Positions 9,617-17,861 of a stretch of 64,000 nucleotides of DNA are shown in pieces. Source of the stretch: JANLQX01 sp031368215 (GTDB lineage Bacteria > Actinomycetota > Acidimicrobiia > Acidimicrobiales > JANYDT01). The notes beneath the pieces were generated by a model. It searched no databases, was not told the DNA's origin, and saw nothing but the letters and a program-made list of their open reading frames with translations. A program made the translations under genes and the position numbers. The stretch's first letter is position 1. Each line of letters opens with the position of its first letter. The stretch lies in the NCBI GenBank assembly GCA_031368215.1, contig JANLRD010000135.1:36532-100531 (forward strand). Direction: 5' to 3'.

Positions 9617-9848
9617 GCGCGGTCACTGCCTTCGGCGCGACGATCGACCGGCACGACTCGGGTTTCACGGCGCCCCGCTGGAGCGGAGGCCGACACCGCC
9701 GACCGCCGAGGGAGCCCACACGCGATTGACGGGCTGGCGAGGGGGCACACCAGCCCGTCGAGTTACCTGATCAGCGTGCCTGATTCCTGCCCCAGCTGTC
9801 GAACAGTTGTCGGTGATGTCTTCGATCATCAGAACAGATGACGCTCCC

Positions 9849-9868
9849 CCTACCTACTAGTAGGTAGG
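9849..9868. promoter_or_regulatory. 20-bp perfect palindrome, probable operator of the desaturase gene
   Basis: CCTACCTACTAGTAGGTAGG is fully self-complementary and ends 9 bases before the ATG at 9878. It overlaps the putative -10 box TAGGCT (9865-9870). Palindromes of this size are typical binding sites for dimeric repressors such as TetR or GntR proteins; which regulator binds is unknown, and no candidate gene is adjacent. Confidence 0.75.
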
Positions 9869-9870
9869 CT
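9865..9870 (+). promoter_or_regulatory. Putative -10 box (TAGGCT), leaderless start
   Basis: TAGGCT lies seven bases before the desaturase ATG, the spacing expected when transcription begins at or next to the start codon. No clear -35 box is visible. It is embedded in the palindrome at 9849-9868. Confidence 0.5.
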
Positions 9871-9877
9871 GGCGATC

Positions 9878-10897
9878 ATGCTTTCCACGATGACTGATGT
9901 GCGCCCCGAGGACCGGGCGCTGCTGGCGGAACTGTCGGGTGCAGCAGAGCGTCTGCTGGAGCGCCACCTCGCCACGTCCAAGCCCTGGTACTCCCACGAG
10001 ATCATCCCCTGGTCGCTCGGACGGGACTTCGTCCCCGGTGAAGCGTGGTCCCCCGACGACGTGGTCCTTCCCGACGCGGTGCGAAGCGCACTGTTCGTCA
10101 ACCTCTTGACAGAGGACAACCTTCCGTACTACTTCGAGACCATCGACCGGATGTTCGGCAAGAACGACATCTGGGGCACCTGGTCGCATCGATGGACGGC
10201 GGAAGAGGCACGGCACTCGATCGCCATCCGCGACTACCTCGTCGTCACCCGGGCCATCGACCCGTGGGCACTCGAAGACGCCCGCATGGCGCAGATGAGC
10301 GGCGGTGAGGTCCCCCAACCGCAGACGGCGGCCGACGGCTTCGTCTACGTTGCGCTGCAGGAGCTCGCCACCCGCATCTCCCACCGCAACACCGGCAAGC
10401 TGCTGCAGGCCGAGATGGAAAAATCGGAGCATCCGGCGGCGCGTGCCGGGTACGACGTCATGGCCCGCGTCGCAGCCGACGAAAACTTCCACTACCTCTT
10501 CTACCGTGACATCACGTCGGCGGCCATCGAGGTCGATCCGTCGTCGGTCGTGTGCGCCATCGACCGCCAGATCAGCGACTTCGAGATGCCGGGTACGGGG
10601 ATCGTCGGCTTCTCCGAGCACGCTCGGGCGATCGCCAGCGCCGGCATCTACAACCTGCCGATCCACTACGGCCAGATCCTCGCGCCAGTCGTCCTTCGTC
10701 ACTGGAACCTCGAAGGCATCGAGGGCCTGAGCGCCGAGGCCGAGCAGGCCCGCGAGCGCATCGTCACGCTGCTCGGCCGCCTCGAGAAGGCGTCTGCCCG
10801 AATGAACGAGCGCACGGCACGCCGGGCGGCGCGGGCCGAGGCCGACGGCGCACCGGCCCGCACGGTGATCGCCGACGACGACCTCGTCACCGTCTGA
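9878..10897 (+). CDS. Acyl-ACP desaturase (ferritin-like diiron)
   Basis: 339 residues. Introduces a double bond into acyl-ACP chains using a diiron centre and O2. The ligand motifs are visible: TEDNLPYYFE (near residue 80), EEARH (EExxH, near 105), the second-half Glu in LQELATR, and ENFH within DENFHYLFY (near 208). It belongs to the stearoyl-ACP desaturase family, DesA1/DesA2 in mycobacteria. The first ATG was kept because it sits 7 bases after TAGGCT; an ATG four codons further in is possible. It is probably monocistronic: a palindromic operator precedes it, and a hairpin plus repeat element follow. It would set membrane lipid unsaturation and may be repressed through the palindrome (inference). 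Confidence 0.9.
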   Translation: MLSTMTDVRPEDRALLAELSGAAERLLERHLATSKPWYSHEIIPWSLGRDFVPGEAWSPDDVVLPDAVRSALFVNLLTEDNLPYYFETIDRMFGKNDIWGTWSHRWTAEEARHSIAIRDYLVVTRAIDPWALEDARMAQMSGGEVPQPQTAADGFVYVALQELATRISHRNTGKLLQAEMEKSEHPAARAGYDVMARVAADENFHYLFYRDITSAAIEVDPSSVVCAIDRQISDFEMPGTGIVGFSEHARAIASAGIYNLPIHYGQILAPVVLRHWNLEGIEGLSAEAEQARERIVTLLGRLEKASARMNERTARRAARAEADGAPARTVIADDDLVTV

Positions 10898-10919
10898 GGG
10901 ACTGCCGCTCCGCTCTGGT

Positions 10920-10958
10920 GCGCCAAGACGAGCCAGGCGCCGCCGACCTGGCTGGCGC
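10920..10958. terminator. Imperfect hairpin after the desaturase gene
   Basis: AGCCAGG (10931-10937) pairs with CCTGGCT (10947-10953), and the flanking GCGCCA/TGGCGC can extend the stem imperfectly. There is no T-run, so termination is only suggested by its position 22 bases past the stop codon. Confidence 0.4.
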
Positions 10959-10995
10959 GCGCCGGCCGGATCTGGCGGCTCCCCGGTGATGCGGC

Positions 10996-11062
10996 CAAAC
11001 ACCTCCCAACCGCGTTCAGAGGTGTTTGACCCCCATATATGGGGGCAACCTCTCTCCCAACG
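10996..11062 (+). repeat. Double-hairpin repeat element, copy 1
   Basis: First hairpin: CAAACACCTC (10996-11005) with GAGGTGTTTG (11019-11028), 10 bp. Second: perfect palindrome CCCCCATATATGGGGG (11030-11045). A conserved tail CAACCTCTCTCCCAACG follows (11046-11062). The same layout occurs at 25679 and 37401. Here it lies 98 bases after the desaturase gene and directly before the promoter of the carboxyltransferase gene. A further CCCAAC/GTTGGG inverted pair spans 11056-11069 in this copy only. Confidence 0.85.
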
Positions 11063-11074
11063 GGTTGGGGCCGG

Positions 11075-11080
11075 TACGGT
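11075..11080 (+). promoter_or_regulatory. Putative -10 box (TACGGT), leaderless start
   Basis: TACGGT is six bases before the GTG at 11087. It supports the GTG start over an ATG at 11039, which falls inside the repeat element. Confidence 0.45.
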
Positions 11081-11086
11081 GGTGGT

Positions 11087-12490
11087 GTGTCTGTCGATCT
11101 TGGTGCGGGGCCTCTCACGACGACGCAGGCATTGGCGTTCACCTCTCGGGTGCGGGCCGGGCACAAGGGCATCGTCAGCGCCGGACTGACCACCCTCGAC
11201 GGCCGCCTCGACGAGCGCGAGATCGTGGCGTTCGTCATCGAGCAATCCGACCGTGGGGGTGCCATCGACGCCGACGACGGCGAAGTGCTGGCCGAGGCTG
11301 CCCATCTGGCGCTGTCGCTCCGCCGCCCGCTGGTCGGGGTGCTCCACTCGACCGGGGTCGACGTCAATGCCGGGCTGGCTGCACTCCATGGCTGGGGACG
11401 GGCCGCCCGTGCCCTCGCCGATTGCTCCGGCCTCGTCCCCGTGGTGCTGGTGGTCGACGGAGCCGCGGTCTCGGGTGCGGCACTTCTTCTCGGCCTCGCC
11501 GATCTTGTGATCATGACGAGCGTGTCCTACGCCTTCGTCAGCGGTCCGTCGATGGTCGCGGACTTCACCGGAATGATCCTCGACAAGGAAACGCTCGGCG
11601 GCGCCGCCACCCATGCGCGCCAATCCGGCCTTCCGGCCGCGGTGGTCGACGACGTCACGTCGGCGCTCGACATTGTCGCCACGCTCCTCTCCTACCTTCC
11701 CGACCATGGCGACGCGCTTCCGCCGGAGATCCCGACCGACGACCCGGTTGAGCGCGACGCCCCGGAGCTCAATGAGCTCATTCCGGCCTCATCGACCGGG
11801 AGCTACGACGTACGGGCCGTGGCCCGGGCGGTGTGTGACGCCGAGTCGGTCCTCGAAGTACGGGCCCGTTGGGCGCCCAATCTCGTCACGGCGTTCGCGA
11901 CCGTCGGCGGGAGACCGATCGGCATCGTCGCCAACCAGCCACTCGCCCTCGCCGGGACGCTCGACATCGCGGCCGCGCAGAAAGGCGCCTGGTTCGTGGC
12001 GCTGTGCGACTCGTTCAACCTCCCGATCCTCACCCTGGTCGACACGCCCGGCTACTTCCCGGGGAAGGATCTCGAATGGCGGGGCATGATTCGCCACGGA
12101 GCGCAGATGGCCTTTGCCTACGCCGAGGCCACGGTGCCGCGGGTCTGCGTCGTGCTGCGCAAGGCCTACGGCGGCGCGTTCATCGTCATGGACTGCAAGA
12201 CGATGGGCAACGACCTCTGCCTCGCCTGGCCCGTCGCGGAGCTGGCGGTAATGGGAGCCAAGGGTGCCGTGCAGATCCTCTACCGCCGTGAGAGCGAGCA
12301 GGAGCGGCTGGTCCGCGAGCTCGATTACGCGGCCGAGTACCTGAACCCCTACGTGGCCGCGGAGCGCGGGTACGTCGACGCGGTCATCGAACCGGGAGAC
12401 ACGCGGCGACTCGTCGCCAGGTCGTTCGACCTCTTGCGGACGAAGCGGGAGATGCTTCGGGGGAAGAAGCACGGCAATTCACCACTCTAG
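11087..12490 (+). CDS. Acyl-CoA carboxylase carboxyltransferase (propionyl/acetyl-CoA carboxylase beta-type)
   Basis: 467 residues, somewhat shorter than the 510-540 of typical beta chains. The carboxyltransferase moves CO2 from carboxybiotin to an acyl-CoA. Both crotonase-fold halves are present: an N half with VLVVDGAAVSGAALLLGLAD, and a C half with DTPGYFPGKD, RHGAQMAFAYAEATVP, RKAYGGAF, AWPVAELAVMGAKGAV and a late segment on re-entering at YVDAVI. The N half is less conserved and the usual Lys/Arg-rich amino end is missing. The start GTG was chosen for its -10 spacing. No biotin carboxylase or biotin carrier gene is adjacent, so the partner subunit must lie elsewhere. The acyl-CoA substrate cannot be told from sequence. 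Confidence 0.85.
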   Translation: MSVDLGAGPLTTTQALAFTSRVRAGHKGIVSAGLTTLDGRLDEREIVAFVIEQSDRGGAIDADDGEVLAEAAHLALSLRRPLVGVLHSTGVDVNAGLAALHGWGRAARALADCSGLVPVVLVVDGAAVSGAALLLGLADLVIMTSVSYAFVSGPSMVADFTGMILDKETLGGAATHARQSGLPAAVVDDVTSALDIVATLLSYLPDHGDALPPEIPTDDPVERDAPELNELIPASSTGSYDVRAVARAVCDAESVLEVRARWAPNLVTAFATVGGRPIGIVANQPLALAGTLDIAAAQKGAWFVALCDSFNLPILTLVDTPGYFPGKDLEWRGMIRHGAQMAFAYAEATVPRVCVVLRKAYGGAFIVMDCKTMGNDLCLAWPVAELAVMGAKGAVQILYRRESEQERLVRELDYAAEYLNPYVAAERGYVDAVIEPGDTRRLVARSFDLLRTKREMLRGKKHGNSPL

Positions 12491-12531
12491 GTGAAAGTTT
12501 GAGGCGAAACAGGCTAAAGATCCCACGGTGA

Positions 12532-13209
12532 GTGGTCGAAAGCAGTCATGTGTCCCGCCCATACGCTCATCGGTCTGTTGCGTTCGCCCGTCGCGGTCGG
12601 GCCGGTTTCGCCGTTGCCCTCGTCCTGACGCTCGGCGTGGGCGCTACGACCGCGATCGTGGCGCCGACGATGGCGTCCGCCCAGACCGCCGACCGTGATC
12701 CCAACGTGCTCGAGGCCCAGTTCATCTCCGGTGTGAACGCGCTCCGCACGAGTCAGGGGCTGGCACCGTTCATCATCGACCCGGAGATCCGTCCGGTGGC
12801 GATGGGTTGGACGGAGAAGATGGCCGCTGCGGGCAGCATCTCGCACAACCCCAACCTCGCCAAGGAGATCACCGCGTCGTGGCGCAAGCTCGGGGAGAAC
12901 GTCGGCACCGGACCCGACGTCGCCTCGGTCGAGGACGCGTTCGAGAACAGCCCGGGGCACCGCCGGAACCTGCTCGATCCCGAGTTCACCCTTGTCTCCA
13001 TCACGGTCGTCGTCCGGGGTGAGCGGATCTTCGTGACCCAGCAGTTCCGGACACCGTCGGCGCAGGCCGCACCATCGGCTCCGACGGGAGCGCCGACGGA
13101 ACTGGCCCTGGCCGTCGTGGCGAAACCGGCCGCGACGAAGTCGGCTACCTCGACCAAGACCGCCAAGGGGAGCACCCGCCGTACCGTCCGCTCGTCATCG
13201 CGGGCCTGA
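12532..13209 (+). CDS. Secreted CAP/SCP-domain protein
   Basis: 225 residues from the GTG at 12532; a GTG six codons later is an alternative. A long basic N-region precedes a signal-peptide core (VALVLTLGVGATTAIVAP) with cleavage near ASAQ. The CAP domain (about 60-165) shows FISGVNALRTSQGL, HNPNLA, KLGENVG and SPGHRRNLLDPEF, the pattern of bacterial YkwD-like CAP proteins. The C-terminal tail is rich in Ala, Thr, Lys and Ser. CAP proteins are extracellular; bacterial functions are poorly known. A short segment, GAPTELALA, recurs in the second CAP-like protein at 19735. Confidence 0.85.
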   Translation: MVESSHVSRPYAHRSVAFARRGRAGFAVALVLTLGVGATTAIVAPTMASAQTADRDPNVLEAQFISGVNALRTSQGLAPFIIDPEIRPVAMGWTEKMAAAGSISHNPNLAKEITASWRKLGENVGTGPDVASVEDAFENSPGHRRNLLDPEFTLVSITVVVRGERIFVTQQFRTPSAQAAPSAPTGAPTELALAVVAKPAATKSATSTKTAKGSTRRTVRSSSRA

Positions 13210-13345
13210 CTTTCGACCGGCTGGGGCCCGTCTCCGCTGGGTAGCGTTTCCTGCCACGTCGGTGCCGCAGGTCCGGGCCCGCCGCCCGAGCGACGATGTG
13301 TGCAGCGTTCGGGTTCGGGCGGTCACGGAAGAACGCCGTTCTTCG

Positions 13346-13351
13346 TACACT
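13346..13351 (+). promoter_or_regulatory. Putative -10 box (TACACT), leaderless start
   Basis: TACACT lies eight bases before the ATG at 13360. No Shine-Dalgarno sequence is present, consistent with a leaderless transporter operon. Confidence 0.45.
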
Positions 13352-13359
13352 CGTGTCCC

Positions 13360-14340
13360 ATGACCAGGACCTCACTCCGGAAACGACGCGCCCTCCTGCT
13401 CGTCGCCCCAGCTCTACTCGTCGGCCTCAGCGCCTGTGGTAGCGACTCCGCGGATACCACTGCGGCGCCGGCCCAGACCGAAGCCGCGTCGACCGAAGCC
13501 GCCGCGACCGAAGCCGCCGCAACCGAAGCCGCGTCAGTCGAGACCGAGGCCATGGCTGCCGACACCACCGCCGCTGTCGCCATCAGCGCCGACTGCGCCA
13601 AGGACAAGCTCAGTCTGAAGACCGGCGGCACGCTCACCATCGGCACCGACTCGCCGGCCTATCCGCCGTGGTTCTCCGACGACGACCCGACGAACGGCAA
13701 GGGCTTCGAGAGTGCCGTCGCGTTCGCCGTGGCCGAGACCCTCGGCTTCACGAAGGATGAAGTGAAGTGGATCAAGGTGCCGTTCAACTCGTCGTACGCA
13801 ACAGGCAAGAAGGACTTCGATTTCGACATCAACCAGATCTCGATCACCGATGAGCGCAAGCAGGCCGTCGACTTCTCCGACGGCTACTTCGACGTCAACC
13901 AGGCCGTCGTTGCGCTGAAGGATTCGCCGGCCATCTCGGCCAAGACTATTGCCGATCTGGCCAAACTCAAGTTCGGTGTGCAGCAGGGCACAACGAGCCT
14001 GCAGTTCGTCACCGACGTCGTGAAGCCTTCGTCGGAGCCGTTCGTCTACTCGACCAATAACGACGCGAAGGCGGCCCTCGCGGCGAAGCAGATCGACGCC
14101 ATCGTCCTCGACCTTCCCACCGCGTTCTATGTGTCGGCGGCCGAGATCGAAGGTTCCGTCGTGGTCGGCCAGTTCCCGAGCAAGGGTGGCGGAGAGCAGT
14201 TCGGCATGCTGTTCGAAAAGGGCAGTCCACTCACGCCCTGCGTCAACGAAGCACTGGCCGTGCTGAAGTCGTCGGGCAAGCTGGCGGAAATCCAGACCGC
14301 TGAGTTGTCGACGGCAACGAACGCTCCGGTCTTCGGCTGA
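13360..14340 (+). CDS. Amino-acid ABC transporter substrate-binding lipoprotein
   Basis: 326 residues. Start at the ATG (MTRTSLRKRR); the frame runs 20 codons further up without signal-peptide character. The lipobox is VGLSAC, so it is anchored to the membrane by a lipid. A 45-residue Ala/Thr/Glu repeat linker (AATEA-type) separates the anchor from a family 3 binding domain (about 85-320) with LTIGTDSPAYPPWF and DFDINQISITDERKQ. The domain class binds polar amino acids or opine-like ligands. It is the first gene of a binding protein-permease-ATPase operon; the ligand is not predictable here. Confidence 0.92.
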   Translation: MTRTSLRKRRALLLVAPALLVGLSACGSDSADTTAAPAQTEAASTEAAATEAAATEAASVETEAMAADTTAAVAISADCAKDKLSLKTGGTLTIGTDSPAYPPWFSDDDPTNGKGFESAVAFAVAETLGFTKDEVKWIKVPFNSSYATGKKDFDFDINQISITDERKQAVDFSDGYFDVNQAVVALKDSPAISAKTIADLAKLKFGVQQGTTSLQFVTDVVKPSSEPFVYSTNNDAKAALAAKQIDAIVLDLPTAFYVSAAEIEGSVVVGQFPSKGGGEQFGMLFEKGSPLTPCVNEALAVLKSSGKLAEIQTAELSTATNAPVFG

Positions 14341-14507
14341 TCGACGTGCTCACCCGTCCACGCTCGCCGTCGCCCGAGCCATCGTGCTCCGGGCACGGCC
14401 GGGCGAGGCGGGCGTCCGCGTGGCCGACGTGACGACGTGAGGCGAACGCTCTCGGTCTTCGTCGTGCCGCGTCTGTTCGTAAGCCGCGACTCGTGCCGCG
14501 GCCCGTC

Positions 14508-15317
14508 ATGACCGGCCGTTCGACTCGTCGCCACGCTCCGGCGTGGCGAGGCGGCGTCATTGCCGCCACCTCGACCGTCGCCGTGTTCGCCGCGATCATC
14601 TTCGGGATCACCTCGACGCCGGGGTGGTCGAAGTTCCACGAGAGTTTCCTGTCGGGCTTTCATTTCCGCAAGAGCTTCCCGCTCGTGCTGAAGGGCTTCG
14701 CCCTCAATGTCCGCGTATTCGTCGTCGCGTTCGTGCTCTGCCTGGTCCTCGGCATGATCGTGGCGGTCATCCGGATGATCCCCGGGCCGGCGTTCTTCCC
14801 GTTCCGCCTCATCGCCATCATCTACACCGACGTGTTCCGGGCGGTTCCGTCGATCGTGCTGATCTACCTCTTCGGGTTCGGCGTTCCCGGTCTCGGGCTC
14901 GACCGCCCGTGGAATAATCCGGTGATCTGGGGCACGGTTGCGATCGTGCTCAACAGCGCGGCCTACGTCGCCGAGGTGTTCCGTTCCGGCATCCGCTCCA
15001 TCCACCCCTCGCAGATGGCAGCGGCCCGATCGCTCGGACTGTCACGGGTGCAGGCCCTGCGGTTCGTGATCGTTCCCCAGGCGATACGACGTGTGATCCC
15101 TCCGCTCATCAACGACTTCATCGCGGTCGTCCAGAGCACCGCGCTGCTTTCCACACTCGGGCCACTCGAAGCCCTTCGTCGGGCGCAGAACTACGCCAGC
15201 TTCCGGTTCAACTTCACTGCCTACCTCGGGGCCACCCTGCTGTTCCTCGCCGTGACGATCCCCTTGGCCCGCCTCGGTGACACGCTCGTGGCCCGACAGG
15301 AGCGTCGGAGCCGATGA
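14508..15317 (+). CDS. Amino-acid ABC transporter permease (HisMQ family)
   Basis: 269 residues from the ATG at 14508; an in-frame GTG at 14493 would add five residues. Several hydrophobic segments are visible, and the cytoplasmic EAA loop reads QMAAARSLGLSRVQALRFVIVPQA, which docks on the ATPase. The single permease gene implies a homodimer. Its stop overlaps the start of the ATPase by 4 bases. The 167-base gap after the binding-protein gene holds GC-rich inverted sequence that could trim expression of the downstream genes. Confidence 0.9.
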   Translation: MTGRSTRRHAPAWRGGVIAATSTVAVFAAIIFGITSTPGWSKFHESFLSGFHFRKSFPLVLKGFALNVRVFVVAFVLCLVLGMIVAVIRMIPGPAFFPFRLIAIIYTDVFRAVPSIVLIYLFGFGVPGLGLDRPWNNPVIWGTVAIVLNSAAYVAEVFRSGIRSIHPSQMAAARSLGLSRVQALRFVIVPQAIRRVIPPLINDFIAVVQSTALLSTLGPLEALRRAQNYASFRFNFTAYLGATLLFLAVTIPLARLGDTLVARQERRSR

Positions 15318-16081
15318 GCTCCGCCGAGCAGGGAGACCTGCAACTGATCGAATTGCGCGACGTCTTCAAGTCGTTCGGGAAGAACCAGGTGCTGAAGGGT
15401 GTAGATCTCACCGTACGTGCACATAGCGTCGTCGGACTCATCGGTCCGTCGGGCTCGGGGAAGTCCACCCTGCTGCGATGCATCAACCTGCTCGAGCCGG
15501 TCGACTCCGGCAGCGTGTTCGTGGGCGGCGTCGAACTCACCGCCGGGGGTGTCGACGCCGATGATGTTCGCAAGCGCATCGGCATCGTGTTCCAGTCGTT
15601 CAACCTGTTCCCGCACCTCAGCATTCTCGACAACATCACGTTGGCCCCTCGACGCGTCCGTGGATTGGGTAGGCGTGCCGCGGAGGAGGCTGCGTACGTT
15701 CTGCTCGACCGGTTCGGTCTCCGCGACAAGGCGTCGTCGTTCCCGGACAGGCTCTCCGGCGGACAGCAGCAGCGGGTCGCGATCATTCGTGCGTTGGCGA
15801 TGGAACCCGAGGTGATGCTCTTCGACGAGGTCACTTCGGCCCTCGATCCCGAACTCGTCGGCGAGGTCCTCTCCGCGGTCCGCGAGCTCGCGGCCCTAGG
15901 CATGACCCTGGTGCTGGCCACCCACGAGATGGGGTTCTGCCGCGACGTCGCCGATCAGGTCGCCTTCTTGAAGGACGGACGGATCGTGGAGCAGGGAACG
16001 CCGGCGAAGCTCTTCACCGACCCGCAGCACCCGGACACGCAGCTCTTCCTTCGCCGGGTCATCGAGGCCGGTCGCCTGTAG
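15314..16081 (+). CDS. Amino-acid ABC transporter ATP-binding protein
   Basis: 255 residues. Walker A GPSGSGKSTLL (near 38), Q-loop FQSFNLFPH, signature LSGGQQQR (near 145), Walker B MLFDEVTSALDPE and the switch His in ATHEMGF are all intact. The family is GlnQ/HisP-like. The ATGA overlap couples it to the permease. Last gene of the operon; an unusual crossed inverted repeat follows before the convergent hydrolase. Confidence 0.95.
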   Translation: MSSAEQGDLQLIELRDVFKSFGKNQVLKGVDLTVRAHSVVGLIGPSGSGKSTLLRCINLLEPVDSGSVFVGGVELTAGGVDADDVRKRIGIVFQSFNLFPHLSILDNITLAPRRVRGLGRRAAEEAAYVLLDRFGLRDKASSFPDRLSGGQQQRVAIIRALAMEPEVMLFDEVTSALDPELVGEVLSAVRELAALGMTLVLATHEMGFCRDVADQVAFLKDGRIVEQGTPAKLFTDPQHPDTQLFLRRVIEAGRL

Positions 16082-16103
16082 CTCTGCGGGGGCTCGGCCC
16101 GGT

Positions 16104-16189
16104 CGCCCGCTGCGGGTGGTTTCATAGCCAGCCAACGCCGTTCTGGGCCCCAATCCGCACGAAAACTGCCGTAGCGGGCGATGAAACCA
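16104..16189. repeat. Crossed pair of inverted repeats between convergent genes
   Basis: Block A (16104-16115) is complementary to A' (16169-16180) with one mismatch, and block B TGGTTTCAT (16117-16125) is exactly complementary to B' (16181-16189). The order is A-B-A'-B', so the two helices exclude each other. It lies between the ends of the ABC ATPase and the minus-strand hydrolase and may act as a bidirectional terminator or processing site. Confidence 0.6.
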
Positions 16190-16215
16190 GTGGGAGTGGG
16201 CGATGGCCCGAGTGA

Positions 16216-16872
16216 TCAGCGCGCGTACATCTCCAGAGCCCGCTCCAGGGTGGTGCTCACGACGCCGTACTCGTCGATCACCGCGTCGAGCCATGGCGCA
16301 CGGGCATGGGCCACGACGGCGACCGGAGTGGGCAGGCCGGAGATCTCGACGGCACTGCGGACGAACGACGTTGCGTAGTCCTTCGGGCGGATGTCCGAGC
16401 TGAGTTCCATGAGCGCGTAGGGATCCGGTGTCCCGCCCGAGACGCGCCCGTCGGGGAACTCGACCGTCGTGGAACCAGGTCGTGTACCTCCGCCGGCCAG
16501 ACCGGTGCCGTCGTCGACGATCACCCCGCGGACCAGCTCCGGGCGGGCGCCGGCGATGAGGACCCCGATGTAGCCGCCGAGCCCTCGGCCCAACACCGTT
16601 GCCGGACCGATCGCCGCGAGGGCAGCGTCGGCATCGGACATGAGCTGCTCGCACGAGTAGCCGCCACCGATGGCGGACTCCGACTCCCCGTGGCCGCAGA
16701 AGTCGAGCGCGTGGATCGGACCAGACCAGGCTGCAAGCTCGTCGGGCACCTGGCGCGGCGAGGATTCGCCGAGTCCGTGGAGCAGGAGCAGCGCCGCGCC
16801 GTCGCCACCTCGGAGAGTGTGGAGCGCGAGGCGCAGACGTCCGTTCGTGAGCATCCTTGTCGTCGTGCTCAT
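16216..16872 (-). CDS. Alpha/beta-hydrolase-fold protein lacking the nucleophile
   Basis: 218 residues. The fold is shown by LLLLHGLGESS (oxyanion region), DFCGHGESES and the nucleophile-elbow position. That elbow reads GRGLGG, so the expected Ser/Asp/Cys is Gly97 (codon GGG). The C-terminal catalytic His motif also cannot be found, since the protein ends soon after helix E. It is therefore probably not a hydrolase of the usual mechanism. It is last in a three-gene minus-strand operon, overlapping the intact hydrolase upstream by 4 bases. A scaffold or binding partner role for that enzyme is possible but unproven. Confidence 0.8.
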   Translation of the reverse strand: MSTTTRMLTNGRLRLALHTLRGGDGAALLLLHGLGESSPRQVPDELAAWSGPIHALDFCGHGESESAIGGGYSCEQLMSDADAALAAIGPATVLGRGLGGYIGVLIAGARPELVRGVIVDDGTGLAGGGTRPGSTTVEFPDGRVSGGTPDPYALMELSSDIRPKDYATSFVRSAVEISGLPTPVAVVAHARAPWLDAVIDEYGVVSTTLERALEMYAR

Positions 16873-17861
16873 ACGAGGAACTCCAGGATCACGTTCGCGG
16901 TCTCGGCCGGGCGTTCGATGTGGATGAAGTGTCCGGTCTCGGCGAATGTCTCGAGGTGTCCGCCGCGCGGGAGTCGCCCGCGGAGGTCATCGGGCACGGT
17001 GCCCCAACCCATCTGCTCGACCTCGAGGCCGAGCAGACCGAGGAAGGGCATGGGAAGACCGGGAAGGCCGTCGAGGGACCAGGCTGGACGCCACGGACCG
17101 AACCCGCCCATGCGCATCATCGGGTCGATCTTCCAACGCCATCCGTCGGCGTCGTGCTTGGCCCCGACGGTGACGAGGTAGCTCAGCCACTCCTTGGTGA
17201 GGCGGGGATTCATCCGGGCGCGGCGCTTCGCCAATTCGGCGATGGTGCCGGGCTTGCGTTGGCCGTCTGCGGACTTGCGCTTGTGGTCGAGCCAGCCGCT
17301 CAGGTCCTGCTGCAGCAGACGGGTTCGTTCGTGGTTCGACACATCCGGGGCCGGCCGCATCGACGGCAGGCCGTCGATGTTGACGACATGGGTGAACTTG
17401 TGGGGGAGGGCCTGGGCGAGGCGCAGGGCCATCGCCCCGCCCTTCGAATGGCCGAGAACGGGAGCGGGCTTCGCCGTGACCATCGACATGACGGTGGTCG
17501 CGTCGCGAATGTCGGCCGCCCAACTGGTGAATGGCGTGGCGTCGGAGTCACCGTGGTTGCGGTGGTCCCAGCTCACGACCCGCCATCCACCGGCCGCGAG
17601 CATCGGAGCGAAGACGTCGAACGTGCGGGAGAAGTCGAAGCCGCCGTGGAGCAGGAACAGGGGAGGGGCATGCTCGCTCCCCCACTCGCACACTGCGATG
17701 CCGACGCCGTCGGCATCGGCGCGCCAGTGCCGGTCGGGGACCTGCGCGCCGGGGAAGCTGACGCCGTCTTCGGAGACGACTGCGCCGATGGACAGGTCCG
17801 CCAGGGTGACGCCGCCCTTGGCCCGGGTGCTGCTGATGCGGGTAGCCAGCGAAGTCGTCAT
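16869..17861 (-). CDS. Alpha/beta hydrolase
   Basis: 330 residues. Motifs: LFLLHGGFDFS, DHRNHGDSD, nucleophile GHSKGG and the C-terminal His in ETGHFIHIERP. The catalytic set therefore looks complete. A long cap insertion (about 165-270) separates the core strands. It overlaps the thiolase upstream by ATGA and the pseudo-hydrolase downstream by ATGA, so the three products are probably made in step. The context of a thiolase-family partner suggests an acyl-thioester or ester substrate (inference). Confidence 0.88.
   Translation of the reverse strand: MTTSLATRISSTRAKGGVTLADLSIGAVVSEDGVSFPGAQVPDRHWRADADGVGIAVCEWGSEHAPPLFLLHGGFDFSRTFDVFAPMLAAGGWRVVSWDHRNHGDSDATPFTSWAADIRDATTVMSMVTAKPAPVLGHSKGGAMALRLAQALPHKFTHVVNIDGLPSMRPAPDVSNHERTRLLQQDLSGWLDHKRKSADGQRKPGTIAELAKRRARMNPRLTKEWLSYLVTVGAKHDADGWRWKIDPMMRMGGFGPWRPAWSLDGLPGLPMPFLGLLGLEVEQMGWGTVPDDLRGRLPRGGHLETFAETGHFIHIERPAETANVILEFLV

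Noticed and set aside
9857..11707. 616-residue minus-strand ORF
   Set aside because: Runs across the desaturase and carboxyltransferase genes and the repeat element in antisense; no recognisable motif.
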